A stretch of 59,182 nucleotides of DNA, from positions 1 to 59,182 of the IMG/VR virus record IMGVR_UViG_3300020084_000015. One strand, 5' to 3'. The stretch's first letter is position 1, and every line of letters starts with the position of its first letter. A program made the translations under genes and the position numbers. Below the pieces are notes generated by a model. The model was not told the origin of the DNA. It searched no databases and worked only from the letters and a program-made list of their open reading frames with translations. Below are positions 1 through 7,058 of the stretch, piece by piece. This DNA is from a virus.

Positions 1-140
1 GCAACATCTTCTGCGCTCAAATTATATTTAATGCACTGCTCGACATCATGGTCCACATACTTTACATAGGACAGGGTATACATGTCAAGCCCAACTTGAT
101 GTACAACGACCATATTATGCGGCGGCAATTTCTGTTTCAT
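1..140 (-). CDS. Hypothetical protein, 3' end cut by the window edge
   Basis: The open frame begins MKQKLPPHNM and runs off the left edge after about 46 codons. It starts inside the end of the upstream 53-aa gene (26-nt overlap), as is common for co-translated genes in this genome. No family recognised. Confidence 0.5.
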   Translation of the reverse strand, partial: MKQKLPPHNMVVVHQVGLDMYTLSYVKYVDHDVEQCIKYNLSAEDV

Positions 141-276
141 TATTTTGCGGCACTTCTTCTACCTTCTTAATTTCAGAAAGAAGAGTATACAATTTATCGC
201 TGACCTCCCAGAGGTTGCGGGTTGCGTTTTTACGAATGAACTCGTTTACCAAGAATGCTTGTTCTTTATTAAGCAT
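115..276 (-). CDS. Hypothetical protein, 53 aa
   Basis: A short frame starting MLNKEQAFLVNEF and ending NNETEIAAA. It is charged, mostly helical in character and soluble. It sits 9 nt downstream of the 85-aa gene and overlaps the next gene, so it looks like part of one leftward unit. No function can be assigned. Confidence 0.55.
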   Translation of the reverse strand: MLNKEQAFLVNEFIRKNATRNLWEVSDKLYTLLSEIKKVEEVPQNNETEIAAA

Positions 277-285
277 ATATAATAT

Positions 286-543
286 TTACTCTTTAACAGG
301 CACAAAACCGGGATGAGAATAATGCGCCATCTCGTAATATGGATTGCAGATCTTTATAATATCGCCAACCTTCATTGTCAAGAAGTTCTTGCGCGGAGTT
401 GGCGGCTGCACTACATACACCTTCACGAACTGAGGGTATGGATGTTCTTTCATATACAATTCAGTCAATTCGTCAGCTTCGACGATATACTGCTCACCTT
501 TTGTGGCATCGCCAGTGCGATTGCCGATGTATTTCCATTTCAT
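286..543 (-). CDS. Hypothetical protein, 85 aa
   Basis: A soluble 85-aa protein starting MKWKYIGNRTGDATKGEQYI. The C-terminal half has a segment of the type 'MKVGDIIKICNPYYEMAHY', which resembles a small beta-barrel but is not diagnostic. It is the first gene after a strong candidate promoter at 584-611 and probably leads the unit that runs off the left edge. Confidence 0.65.
   Translation of the reverse strand: MKWKYIGNRTGDATKGEQYIVEADELTELYMKEHPYPQFVKVYVVQPPTPRKNFLTMKVGDIIKICNPYYEMAHYSHPGFVPVKE
353..381 (-). promoter_or_regulatory. Possible internal promoter
   Basis: On the minus strand TTGACA is followed after 17 nt by TATAAA. It lies inside the 85-aa coding sequence and points at the 53-aa gene. 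The match is good, but the coding context makes chance possible. Confidence 0.35.
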
Positions 544-583
544 TTTTTACGCAAGTATCATGGTTGTTCTCAATGACGCGACC

Positions 584-611
584 ATCTTAGCACATTTCCG
601 AGTGCTGTCAA
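584..611 (-). promoter_or_regulatory. Promoter of the leftmost unit
   Basis: A perfect TTGACA (606-611), a 16-nt spacer ending in TGC, then TAAGAT (584-589). This is an extended -10 form shared with many other promoters in the window. It is intergenic and about 40 nt upstream of the 85-aa gene. Confidence 0.7.
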
Positions 612-719
612 GCGTCCATCGCAAAGTTTTTTCGACATATATATCCTGAATAATAAATAAAATACTATTCTTTTTGAAAACTTTATCTATTGTTTAATAA
701 TACTGTGTACATCTTTAGT

Positions 720-1100
720 ATGAGTGATATAAATTATACATGGAAAGTAAATAACGTAAAATGTTATAAAAATTTAAACGGTTTTCAGGATTATGTTTAT
801 CAGACATATTGGAACTGTGCTGCTACCACATCTGGAGCTGCTGGAGCTTTCGATGCAAGCTTCGCTGGCGCGACTCCGCTCGGCACAGGTGCGGTCAATA
901 CACCTGGTTACGCATTCAAGCCTTTTGCCGATCTAACACAAAATGATGTGTTGAACTGGATCTGGGCATCATTACCTAGTGGTGCTGCAAAAGAATATTA
1001 CGAACAAAAAGTTTCAGGAGAAATTGTATATAAGATGAATTATGCAACAGAAGACCCTCCTCTGCCTTGGAATCCTCCTGCTCCAACTGGCACTTTATAA
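720..1100 (+). CDS. Short phage virion-associated-type protein, 126 aa
   Basis: I place the start at MSDINYTWKVNNVK because the paralogue at 14841 begins at the equivalent point. The family layout is visible: an N-terminal Y-x-W-x-V strand, a Gly/Ala-rich middle, then FADLTQNDVLNWIW and a C-terminal PPLPW. Short proteins of this form occur in large marine and cyanobacterial phages, but their role is unknown. This is one of few plus-strand genes, with its own terminator at 1121, so it is an isolated unit. Virion association is inference. Confidence 0.7.
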   Translation: MSDINYTWKVNNVKCYKNLNGFQDYVYQTYWNCAATTSGAAGAFDASFAGATPLGTGAVNTPGYAFKPFADLTQNDVLNWIWASLPSGAAKEYYEQKVSGEIVYKMNYATEDPPLPWNPPAPTGTL

Positions 1101-1120
1101 TCTACATATATATTATTACG

Positions 1121-1154
1121 AAAAAAGTCGCTCACCTTTGAGCGGCTTTTTTTA
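1121..1154 (+). terminator. Factor-independent terminator
   Basis: The stem GTCGCTCA/TGAGCGGC with a CCTT loop is followed by T7. An A-run precedes the stem, so it can also stop leftward transcription from the 107-aa gene that converges here. Confidence 0.8.
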
Positions 1155-1478
1155 TTATTTGAACTTTTTTTTCTCAGCTTTTTCTTTATTTGTCGCGGCT
1201 TCTTTTATCATTCTATCTAGTCTATTGTATGCATTTTTTCTATTTATACATGTAAAACCATATGTGCCCCAGTTTTTACTAGACGGATAATATTCGCTCG
1301 GCGGTATTTTATTACCAGCAATTTCCATGCCATTATGACTTTGAATTTTTATTGATTCATAATGCGGCGACGAATTACTATCTATATGTTTGCGCTCATA
1401 TATAGCATACATATCTTCGCGGTGAATTTGTTTATATTTGAAACCCGCGCTTTCGAATTCTTTATCTAGTTTTTTCAC
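1155..1478 (-). CDS. Hypothetical protein, 107 aa
   Basis: A basic, soluble protein starting MKKLDKEFESAGFKYKQIHR, with a lysine-rich C-terminus (EKAEKKKFK). Its 3' end abuts the bidirectional terminator at 1121-1154. No family recognised. Confidence 0.6.
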   Translation of the reverse strand: MKKLDKEFESAGFKYKQIHREDMYAIYERKHIDSNSSPHYESIKIQSHNGMEIAGNKIPPSEYYPSSKNWGTYGFTCINRKNAYNRLDRMIKEAATNKEKAEKKKFK

Positions 1479-1905
1479 ATTTTTTTATTGAAATTATTTA
1501 AAATATTGTGTACTATATATTAGGTAATAATTTATTAGACAGAGTATCTGTGAATGCTACGGCTCACTACACAGGAAATAATCTAAGATAATTATTAACT
1601 ACTTTCTAAATAGTCTTTGTAATTGTATATTTAGAATTTTATTATAACCTACAAATTATGATTGTGTGATGATGTAGTTTTTGTCGCTCTGTTCTCGCAT
1701 CACACTCTAGTAATTCAAAACAACTTGACTTAAATAAAAAAGATTTCAGCATTTCGCTTTTTTATTGAAAACCAAAATGCAATTTATAAAAAGTTTTTCG
1801 TTATTGAAAAGCTATAATATTTTTTTGTTTTTATTTGATATAAAATACTTCAAAATTGGCGCAAAGTCAACAAATATCTTCAAAGAACAACAAATCGGCG
1901 CAAAT
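1479..1905. other. 427-nt stretch without a convincing gene
   Basis: Very AT-rich. I see an 8-bp inverted repeat, GTGTGATG at 1664-1671 with CATCACAC at 1698-1705, and an A-run/T-run hairpin-like element near 1739-1767. No coding frame here looks real. The longest plus frame (1765-1980) is low-complexity and runs into an oppositely oriented gene. Confidence 0.4.
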
Positions 1906-2163
1906 TTAATTATTCTTATTTATATCTTCTTGTATACTCTTTGTGGCTTGTTGACTTGCAATTATATCAATTGTTTTTGAAATACCTAGGGCCATCCCTC
2001 GAATAAATAGAAAATATGAGAACATAACATGATTTAATAAAAAAACCCAATAAATAAGGTTATTTGGATGTATATTTACCGCATACAATATAAGAAATAA
2101 GAAAATAGTATGCAATAAACTACCATATCGTAAAAGAAAAAGATTAAATTGTTTAGCGATCAT
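1906..2163 (-). CDS. Small membrane protein, 85 aa
   Basis: Two hydrophobic segments (about residues 16-33 and 36-56) are followed by a polar tail ending in KSIQEDINKNN. This layout fits an inner-membrane protein. No family recognised. It lies in an AT-rich zone of tiny membrane genes. Confidence 0.5.
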   Translation of the reverse strand: MIAKQFNLFLLRYGSLLHTIFLFLILYAVNIHPNNLIYWVFLLNHVMFSYFLFIRGMALGISKTIDIIASQQATKSIQEDINKNN

Positions 2164-2320
2164 TGTTTATTTACAAGAATAATGCTCGCACATACCTTGT
2201 ATTTCTATTCTTTCTTTCTTTATCTCATATATTCGTTATATTATATTGTATATTATATGTATATATATGTTATGTATATTGGGCTTGTATGTTTGATAAG
2301 AAAAAATATGATGAAATTGT

Positions 2321-2401
2321 TTATTTTCTCTTGTCTAATTTCCTGAGAAATACCCAATAAATAACGATAAAGTAAATAATAAAAAACAACATGATAACCA
2401 T
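2321..2401 (-). CDS. Possible 26-aa single-span membrane peptide
   Basis: The frame MVIMLFFIIYFIVIYWVF is followed by a basic tail LRKLDKRK, the classic layout of a one-span inner-membrane peptide. A TGTAA element lies 12 nt before the ATG, as at several other starts in this window. Its shortness and the AT-rich context limit confidence. Confidence 0.35.
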   Translation of the reverse strand: MVIMLFFIIYFIVIYWVFLRKLDKRK

Positions 2402-2505
2402 GTTATTATTTACACTTTTTTATACCAATTATTTGATCAAAAATGACTCAGATTTTTATCTTATTTTCTTGGTATATTTTAAGCTATTATTTAGCCTATT
2501 TTTAA

Positions 2506-2604
2506 TCAATCATCAAGATCAGAAGTAAGGCATATAATAATAAACACTATAATAACAGTTATGATTGTAAACCAAGCAAAAATATCAATTATGAAACGAT
2601 CCAT
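2506..2604 (-). CDS. Possible 32-aa single-span membrane peptide
   Basis: Starts MDRFIIDIFAWF, continues as one hydrophobic span and ends in an acidic LTSDLDD. Its charge layout is the reverse of the 26-aa peptide downstream. No recognisable family. Confidence 0.4.
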   Translation of the reverse strand: MDRFIIDIFAWFTIITVIIVFIIICLTSDLDD

Positions 2605-2669
2605 GATGTTAAATTACTAATTATTTGTTATTAATGATAAAGTCATTCACAATTTTACATAAAAACATA

Positions 2670-2996
2670 TTATTCTGACCAAGTATGTAAATCGCCGTCG
2701 TTCCAGTCGAAACGAATATGCTGTACTACTTTGCCAGCTTGTATAGTGCATATATATGCTGCCGCCAACTCTTCTTGGTATTTGGCGACGAACTTAAGTT
2801 CAGGGTATCCATTGGAAGCTTTCTTCCAAAAATCGACATTAAATTCTGCTTTGTATTGAAAGGAGGTACAAGCGCAATCGCCGCCATTATCCCAAGGTTC
2901 GTATCCATCAGGCAATTCAGCAAACGCTTGTATAAACTCATATACTTTATCTGCATTGCCAGAAACAACAACATTACCAGAAAAATCGTAAGCCAT
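2670..2996 (-). CDS. Hypothetical protein, 108 aa; paralogue of the 3440 gene
   Basis: Starts MAYDFSGNVVVSGNADKV. It shares its plan with the protein at 3440-3766: an N-terminal strand with 'SG', a helix, a central 'YPEL', then 'YQEEL' and a C-terminal W-N-D-G-D. The pattern suggests a small alpha/beta (ferredoxin-like) phage family, but I cannot name it. A local duplication probably made the pair. Confidence 0.65.
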   Translation of the reverse strand: MAYDFSGNVVVSGNADKVYEFIQAFAELPDGYEPWDNGGDCACTSFQYKAEFNVDFWKKASNGYPELKFVAKYQEELAAAYICTIQAGKVVQHIRFDWNDGDLHTWSE

Positions 2997-3000
2997 AATA

Positions 3001-3279
3001 TTATTTATTATTTAATGCTTCAATATATTGTTTATTCAATTCCATGAGTTTAGTTTTGCGCGTATCAATAGTATATTGAAAATTCAAACCAGAATGTTGT
3101 TTTACGATGACATACGGCAAATTGATGGCAACAATTGACAACAAATCACCCATGCCACTACGATTCGTCACACTAACCGTCTGTAAGTTACCATACATAT
3201 CTTGAGATTGATTTTCTAATGGTTTGTGGTCAAGTATGGTGACGTACTGACCAACGCTCAATTCGCCGGGAGTTATCAT
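3001..3279 (-). CDS. Hypothetical protein, 92 aa
   Basis: Starts MITPGELSVGQYVTILDHK. The N-terminal part reads like a small beta-barrel or SH3-like fold ('GELSVGQYVTIL'). It lies 4 nt upstream of the 108-aa paralogue gene and downstream of a promoter at 3368. Function unknown. Confidence 0.65.
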   Translation of the reverse strand: MITPGELSVGQYVTILDHKPLENQSQDMYGNLQTVSVTNRSGMGDLLSIVAINLPYVIVKQHSGLNFQYTIDTRKTKLMELNKQYIEALNNK

Positions 3280-3282
3280 GTT

Positions 3283-3438
3283 TTAATTGAATTTTTTCTT
3301 AAGTATATAATATCCTATAGCATTAAAAACCAATCCAGTAATTAATGGTGAAATGTCTATGTGATAGAATTTATAGAGAATGATAGAGGTTGTCAAGCCC
3401 AAACCTATTGACGCAAACATTAAGATAAATAGTTTCAT
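3283..3438 (-). CDS. Small membrane protein, 51 aa
   Basis: Two hydrophobic segments: MKLFILMFASIGLGL and, after a short polar stretch, PLITGLVFNAIGYYIL. The tail is basic (KKKFN). It fits between neighbours with 1-3 nt gaps, supporting a real gene. Confidence 0.5.
   Translation of the reverse strand: MKLFILMFASIGLGLTTSIILYKFYHIDISPLITGLVFNAIGYYILKKKFN
3368..3396 (-). promoter_or_regulatory. Promoter candidate inside the 51-aa gene
   Basis: TTGACA (3391-3396), 17 nt, then TAAATT (3368-3373); TATAAA is also available at a 15-nt spacing. It would drive the 92-aa gene at 3279. Confidence 0.45.
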
Positions 3439-3439
3439 A

Positions 3440-3766
3440 TTAGAATGTAGTTACTTCGCCTGTATCCCAATTGTAAGCAGAGTTCTTAACCATGATGCCT
3501 TTCTCGTAGATAAACAATCCAGCTTCAATAAGCTCTTGAGTGTATCTCCAAGTGAGTCTAAGAGATGGATATTTGGCAATAGCAGGATTAATATCTTCGA
3601 ACGATAGGCCGTCCTCAGACTGAAAATGAATGGTGGCAGACGCTCCATCATGCTCCCAATCATATTCAGCACCAAACTTCTTGACAAAGTTCAGTTCGCT
3701 GGTGATCTTGAGTAGATCGTCATGCGGACCCGAAATGTAGATGTAATTTTGGAAAGTCGCGCTCAT
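3440..3766 (-). CDS. Hypothetical protein, 108 aa; paralogue of the 2670 gene
   Basis: I choose the inner start MSATFQNYIYISGPHDD because it aligns with the paralogue and avoids overlap with the upstream gene. Conserved features are the 'SG' turn near residue 13, 'YPSL', 'YTQEL' and a C-terminal Y-N-W-D-T-G-E. Function unknown. Confidence 0.65.
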   Translation of the reverse strand: MSATFQNYIYISGPHDDLLKITSELNFVKKFGAEYDWEHDGASATIHFQSEDGLSFEDINPAIAKYPSLRLTWRYTQELIEAGLFIYEKGIMVKNSAYNWDTGEVTTF

Positions 3767-3770
3767 ATTC

Positions 3771-3926
3771 TTACTTAAGTTCAATGATCTTAGCAGGAAA
3801 ATCCTTGCTGACAAGCCTTAAAACGGTTTCGGCCAAGTCTTTGCTCTTCAATCTAGCGTATTCTTCCCACTTGCCGCCGTCCTTAATCGTCACAATATAT
3901 TTTTGCTTATTATTTGTTTTTTCCAT
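3771..3926 (-). CDS. Hypothetical protein, 51 aa
   Basis: A short soluble frame starting MEKTNNKQKYIVTIKDGGKW. Its predicted strand-helix-strand layout resembles a small nucleic-acid-binding or adaptor peptide, but nothing diagnostic is present. It overlaps the upstream membrane gene by 17 nt. Confidence 0.5.
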   Translation of the reverse strand: MEKTNNKQKYIVTIKDGGKWEEYARLKSKDLAETVLRLVSKDFPAKIIELK

Positions 3927-4104
3927 GATTGTAATTAAAAATAAAAAATTGAATTAATGTTCTCAGTCCCCAAGATTCAATAATAGATATGTTTCGAGCT
4001 AAAAATATATCAGTAATCAACCAATTCCATAGAAAATAAATACCGACAATAAGGACGATATTAATAAGTAGCTCGACAAATAGCTGTTTTACAATTTCTT
4101 TCAT
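3910..4104 (-). CDS. Small membrane protein, 64 aa
   Basis: One strong span (about residues 12-31, LLINIVLIVGIYFLWNWLI) and a weaker second hydrophobic stretch. The tail NYNHGKNK is basic. Promoter at 4154-4182. Confidence 0.5.
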   Translation of the reverse strand: MKEIVKQLFVELLINIVLIVGIYFLWNWLITDIFLARNISIIESWGLRTLIQFFIFNYNHGKNK

Positions 4105-4153
4105 GTATTTTTAATTAGTTTGTAACGTGTTTGTAACTCTCAACGGTTAAGAT

Positions 4154-4182
4154 AAGGTAGCATGACCTGTCCATTCTGTCAA
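4154..4182 (-). promoter_or_regulatory. Promoter candidate for the 64-aa membrane gene
   Basis: TTGACA (4177-4182), 17 nt ending in TGC, then TACCTT (4154-4159). It overlaps the start of the plus-strand gene at 4162, so the two units may interfere. Confidence 0.5.
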
Positions 4183-4329
4183 GCACCTTTCGCAATAAAA
4201 GCAAAATTCCTCGCTAAAACCTGCGGTTGTGACGAGGAGCATAGATTTATTTTATTAGAAGATTGGTATTCGGAATTTTTTAATTTAGAAATTTTCGAAT
4301 TATTTAATCAACAAATTCAAAATCAATGA
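4162..4329 (+). CDS. Small cysteine-rich protein, 55 aa
   Basis: Starts MTCPFCQAPFAIKAKFLAK. It has CPFC at residues 3-6 and CGC at 27-29, enough for one zinc site, followed by an acidic, aromatic C-terminus. An AAGG lies 4 nt before the ATG, one of the few Shine-Dalgarno-like sites here. It ends 26 nt inside the convergent methyltransferase gene. Function unknown. Confidence 0.5.
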   Translation: MTCPFCQAPFAIKAKFLAKTCGCDEEHRFILLEDWYSEFFNLEIFELFNQQIQNQ

Positions 4330-4996
4330 AGTTTTTACTATTTGATCCATTTATTTTAGGTGCAATTATTATAGTTCCAAAACCGACACTTAAATTAATC
4401 ATTTCACAGTTGTTTTTTGTTACCCATTCTCTTGCAGACCTGCAAACACCTTCTCCAAAATTGACAACAGCATTAGCGGGATAATGAGAATCATGACAAG
4501 TGATAATCCAATTTTTATTTATCATTTTAGATCCATAATTACATAAATCTTTATAAACTTGATCTTCAGTATGATCTGCATCAATATGTAGATATGATAT
4601 ATTTGCGAATAAATTTATTGAATCGTCGGTTTTTTGATTGATAACATTGATTTGAGAGAAATTTTTTATTTCTTTCTCATAATATCTTTCGCCAAAACCT
4701 TTTATGTTTGCATCGACTAATGATATATCATAATCTGTAAGTATTTTATCTTGAATTAAATTATATTGAGCCAATGCCATAATTTTTGGTATAAAGCCAT
4801 CACCTGATCCTAAACAAACACATTTTTTTGCTCTTATGCCGTAAATTAAAGAAAAATATAAAGGAGCTAAACCAACATGATTTTTTTTATTAGCACCATG
4901 AGATGTACTATAATTAGATAATTCACAGAATCGATTTAATATTCGTAAATCTAAATTTTGCAAAGAATAAAATTCATCTAGTTTATCAATAATCAT
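4304..4996 (-). CDS. Class I SAM-dependent methyltransferase, 230 aa
   Basis: The Rossmann SAM-binding motif I is CVCLGSGDGF (about residues 59-68), followed by an acidic strand end, DISLVDANIKG. The segment YLHIDADHTEDQVYKDL is typical of the methyltransferase 24 / cephalosporin hydroxylase-like group, which usually modify sugars or small molecules. A later ITCHDSHY supplies the second conserved His-Asp. The substrate cannot be read from sequence. It may act with the phage glycosyltransferases. No operon partner is adjacent. Confidence 0.75.
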   Translation of the reverse strand: MIIDKLDEFYSLQNLDLRILNRFCELSNYSTSHGANKKNHVGLAPLYFSLIYGIRAKKCVCLGSGDGFIPKIMALAQYNLIQDKILTDYDISLVDANIKGFGERYYEKEIKNFSQINVINQKTDDSINLFANISYLHIDADHTEDQVYKDLCNYGSKMINKNWIITCHDSHYPANAVVNFGEGVCRSAREWVTKNNCEMINLSVGFGTIIIAPKINGSNSKNFIDFEFVD

Positions 4997-5013
4997 TTTA
5001 CAATAAAATAATT

Positions 5014-5148
5014 TTAGACTAGAACTACATTATCTACATTATTTTTTTCTATCTTACCAATGATTTGACAATTATGACCTGCATCACGAAGCAATTTCGC
5101 GCATTCAACTGCATCATTTTTATCTACTCCAGCAGTTTTATAATTCAT
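5014..5148 (-). CDS. Hypothetical protein, 44 aa
   Basis: A short helical frame starting MNYKTAGVDKNDAVECAKLL and ending in alternating Val/Leu. It lies between the duplicated gene ends and the methyltransferase gene. No family recognised. Confidence 0.4.
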   Translation of the reverse strand: MNYKTAGVDKNDAVECAKLLRDAGHNCQIIGKIEKNNVDNVVLV

Positions 5149-5194
5149 TTTGATTATCTAAATTTCGAAGTAGATTTACCAATGATGTATGATA

Positions 5195-5287
5195 TTTGTA
5201 ATCATTCTGTAAGAGTCACCTCTTCAAGCTCGTAATTATGAATATTATTAATTTTTTAAATTCAGATTGCGGAGTTGTTCGTCATCT
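5195..5287 (-). pseudogene. Remnant of two gene ends duplicated from 6841-7099
   Basis: This stretch repeats, with most bases identical, the last about 40 nt of the 69-aa gene (compare 6841-6887) and the last about 43 nt of the 161-aa gene (compare 7057-7099); the roughly 170 nt between them in the intact copy are missing. In frame it still encodes tails DDEQLRNLNLKN-stop and ELEEVTLTE-stop, matching DDEELRKLNLEN-stop and ELEEAILTE-stop in the intact genes. The tyrosinase gene lies exactly between remnant and intact copy. Confidence 0.85.
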
Positions 5288-5302
5288 AAGTTATTATATA
5301 AT

Positions 5303-6820
5303 TTATTGAATAACTGTAAATTTTAAACTCCGTATCATTAATTTAAAGTCTTTATCTTTTACTTTACTTAATGTTAGTTTAACCGTTTTTGGATATCCAG
5401 ATAATAATGTATTCAAATCATTTGTTAATGATTGTTTACCTATTCCTATACTCATAGTAAAATCGTGAGATATAGATAAATTAGTTTCTGTTGTCCGTCC
5501 ATCTAGAATATTAATTTTCCCAATATGATTACCATTTACAGCCACATTAATCTTAAATTTATCTGTATATGATATTGGTCCAGTTTCTACCGTCAATGTA
5601 GACAAATTAGAGTTTAACTTAATTAACTCTTTTAATTTATCACTATCAGGAATATCTAATACAAGTCCGTTTGATGTTAATACACCAGCAACAGGTATTG
5701 TAACTGACTTTGGATTGCTAACACCAACACTAGACTTTAATTTCACTGGCTCATCTGAAGGTGGTTGATATTTGATATTAGTCATCTTAGTCATAATATC
5801 TTTGACGGTAACTTTTACAGGACTACCATCAACATCAACATATGTATATTCTTGTTGTCCCCACGGTCCATTTACATCTGGCATTGGTTGATTATACAAA
5901 GAAAAAATACGGTCAATATTACCATGATGCATAAAGAAAATAGGATCATTAGCAGCATATCGTAATGTTCCCATGTTTCTGTTACTACCATAACGAGATC
6001 CCACCCAATCATGTCCATTGTTATGTGGACCTTGTTCCATCAATCCTTGACCAGTATTTCTATCAGTTACAGATTTACCACCGAAAATTTCAAATGGTGC
6101 TTGCAAAATAGCATTAATATAATCACTGCTCATATACCACTTGGTTTCACTGATGTGTTGTTTTGAATCCGCACTTACTTCATTACTTGGATCCATTGTA
6201 GGTTGCGTAATACTTGGTTTCCTATTACCATCATACAATGCCAGATTATCAAAATCAAGATTATCAACAGCTACCATATCTTCTTGCGTCAAATCATATC
6301 CAAATAATGGACTTGCCAAACCTAATTGCTGACGAAGTTTAGTATTTGGCATTTCTTGATGGTTGCTCCAATCCCAGTATGGATAAGCAAAAGCAAGTCC
6401 GTTCCATCCAAAATTAGTATTTAATATATTACCCAATATCCTTTCTAAGAAATAAATATAACCACGATGCCATGGTAAAAAATACCAACTCCAGTGGACC
6501 TGAACCATTGGAACACCAGAATCTGTGCAATGATATGCATGTAATTTAGCATAGTTTTCCCATTGAATTTGACTGTTTAATGGTATATTTCTACGCATAT
6601 AACCAACTGCGCGACACAAATTCTTCACTTCATCATCACTCAAATCATAAAAACTCTTACGAATTCTTTGCGGTTCATTCCTAAATTTAAATCTTTTACC
6701 ACCTTCAGCAGGTCCACAAGTGGGATCATTGACAGGCGTTTTAGTAGCTGCGTTTAAATTTAATCCAAGTGTACCTGTAAGTAACCCAGACTTTAAAAAA
6801 GTTCTTCGTGTTGTATTCAT
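5303..6820 (-). CDS. Tyrosinase / polyphenol oxidase with Tat signal, 505 aa
   Basis: A type-3 copper enzyme that oxidises phenols or catechols to quinones. The N-terminus TTRRTFLKSGLLTG is a twin-arginine signal, so export of the folded copper enzyme is expected. CuA ligands are H94, H109 and H118; C98, four residues after H94, sits where plant catechol oxidases form a His-Cys thioether. CuB is HNNGHDW (H266, H270) plus DPIFFMHHGNIDR (about 293-304). After it, YTYVDVDGSPVKVTVKD resembles the DWL domain of plant-type polyphenol oxidases, followed by a beta-rich C-terminal domain that may shield the site. The gene is flanked by duplicated gene ends, a sign of recent acquisition. No copper chaperone is adjacent. 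Substrate unknown. Confidence 0.93.
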   Translation of the reverse strand: MNTTRRTFLKSGLLTGTLGLNLNAATKTPVNDPTCGPAEGGKRFKFRNEPQRIRKSFYDLSDDEVKNLCRAVGYMRRNIPLNSQIQWENYAKLHAYHCTDSGVPMVQVHWSWYFLPWHRGYIYFLERILGNILNTNFGWNGLAFAYPYWDWSNHQEMPNTKLRQQLGLASPLFGYDLTQEDMVAVDNLDFDNLALYDGNRKPSITQPTMDPSNEVSADSKQHISETKWYMSSDYINAILQAPFEIFGGKSVTDRNTGQGLMEQGPHNNGHDWVGSRYGSNRNMGTLRYAANDPIFFMHHGNIDRIFSLYNQPMPDVNGPWGQQEYTYVDVDGSPVKVTVKDIMTKMTNIKYQPPSDEPVKLKSSVGVSNPKSVTIPVAGVLTSNGLVLDIPDSDKLKELIKLNSNLSTLTVETGPISYTDKFKINVAVNGNHIGKINILDGRTTETNLSISHDFTMSIGIGKQSLTNDLNTLLSGYPKTVKLTLSKVKDKDFKLMIRSLKFTVIQ

Positions 6821-6847
6821 ATTATATTAAGAAAAATTTATTTGTAA

Positions 6848-7057
6848 TTATTCTGTAAGAATTGCCTCTTCAAGCTCGTAATTATGATTATCTTTAAAAG
6901 TATTTATATATTTTTGAGCGTTTTCTTTCTTTAGATATACTTTTTCTATCACTTTTTCATTACTTCTATAAGTGATTATATAGTAAACTTTTAATTTTAA
7001 ATTGTCTATTGAGGCAATTGACATCACAGCAATAATAATAACTGATAAAAACTTCAT
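6848..7057 (-). CDS. Small exported or membrane-anchored protein, 69 aa
   Basis: A hydrophobic N-terminus (MKFLSVIIIAVMSIAS) looks like a signal peptide or anchor. The rest is charged and ends NYELEEAILTE. It starts 1 nt after the stop of the 161-aa gene. Its 3' end is the right-hand copy of the duplication that flanks the tyrosinase gene. Confidence 0.6.
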   Translation of the reverse strand: MKFLSVIIIAVMSIASIDNLKLKVYYIITYRSNEKVIEKVYLKKENAQKYINTFKDNHNYELEEAILTE

Positions 7058-7058
7058 A

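Noticed and set aside
66-95. TTGACA in the first partial gene
   Set aside because: The following spacing gives only a weak TGTAAA and it lies in coding sequence with no gene start visible within the window.
1765-1980. Plus-strand 71-aa hydrophobic frame
   Set aside because: It overlaps the end of the opposite 85-aa membrane gene and has low-complexity composition; no signals around it.
2149-2360. Two plus-strand frames of 65 aa with many Tyr and Ile
   Set aside because: Low-complexity AT-rich translation in overlapping frames, no start signal, and it would overlap the antisense small ORF; chance frames.
5050-5080. TTGACA on the plus strand near 5066
   Set aside because: It sits in the 44-aa minus-strand gene and is not followed by a rightward gene.
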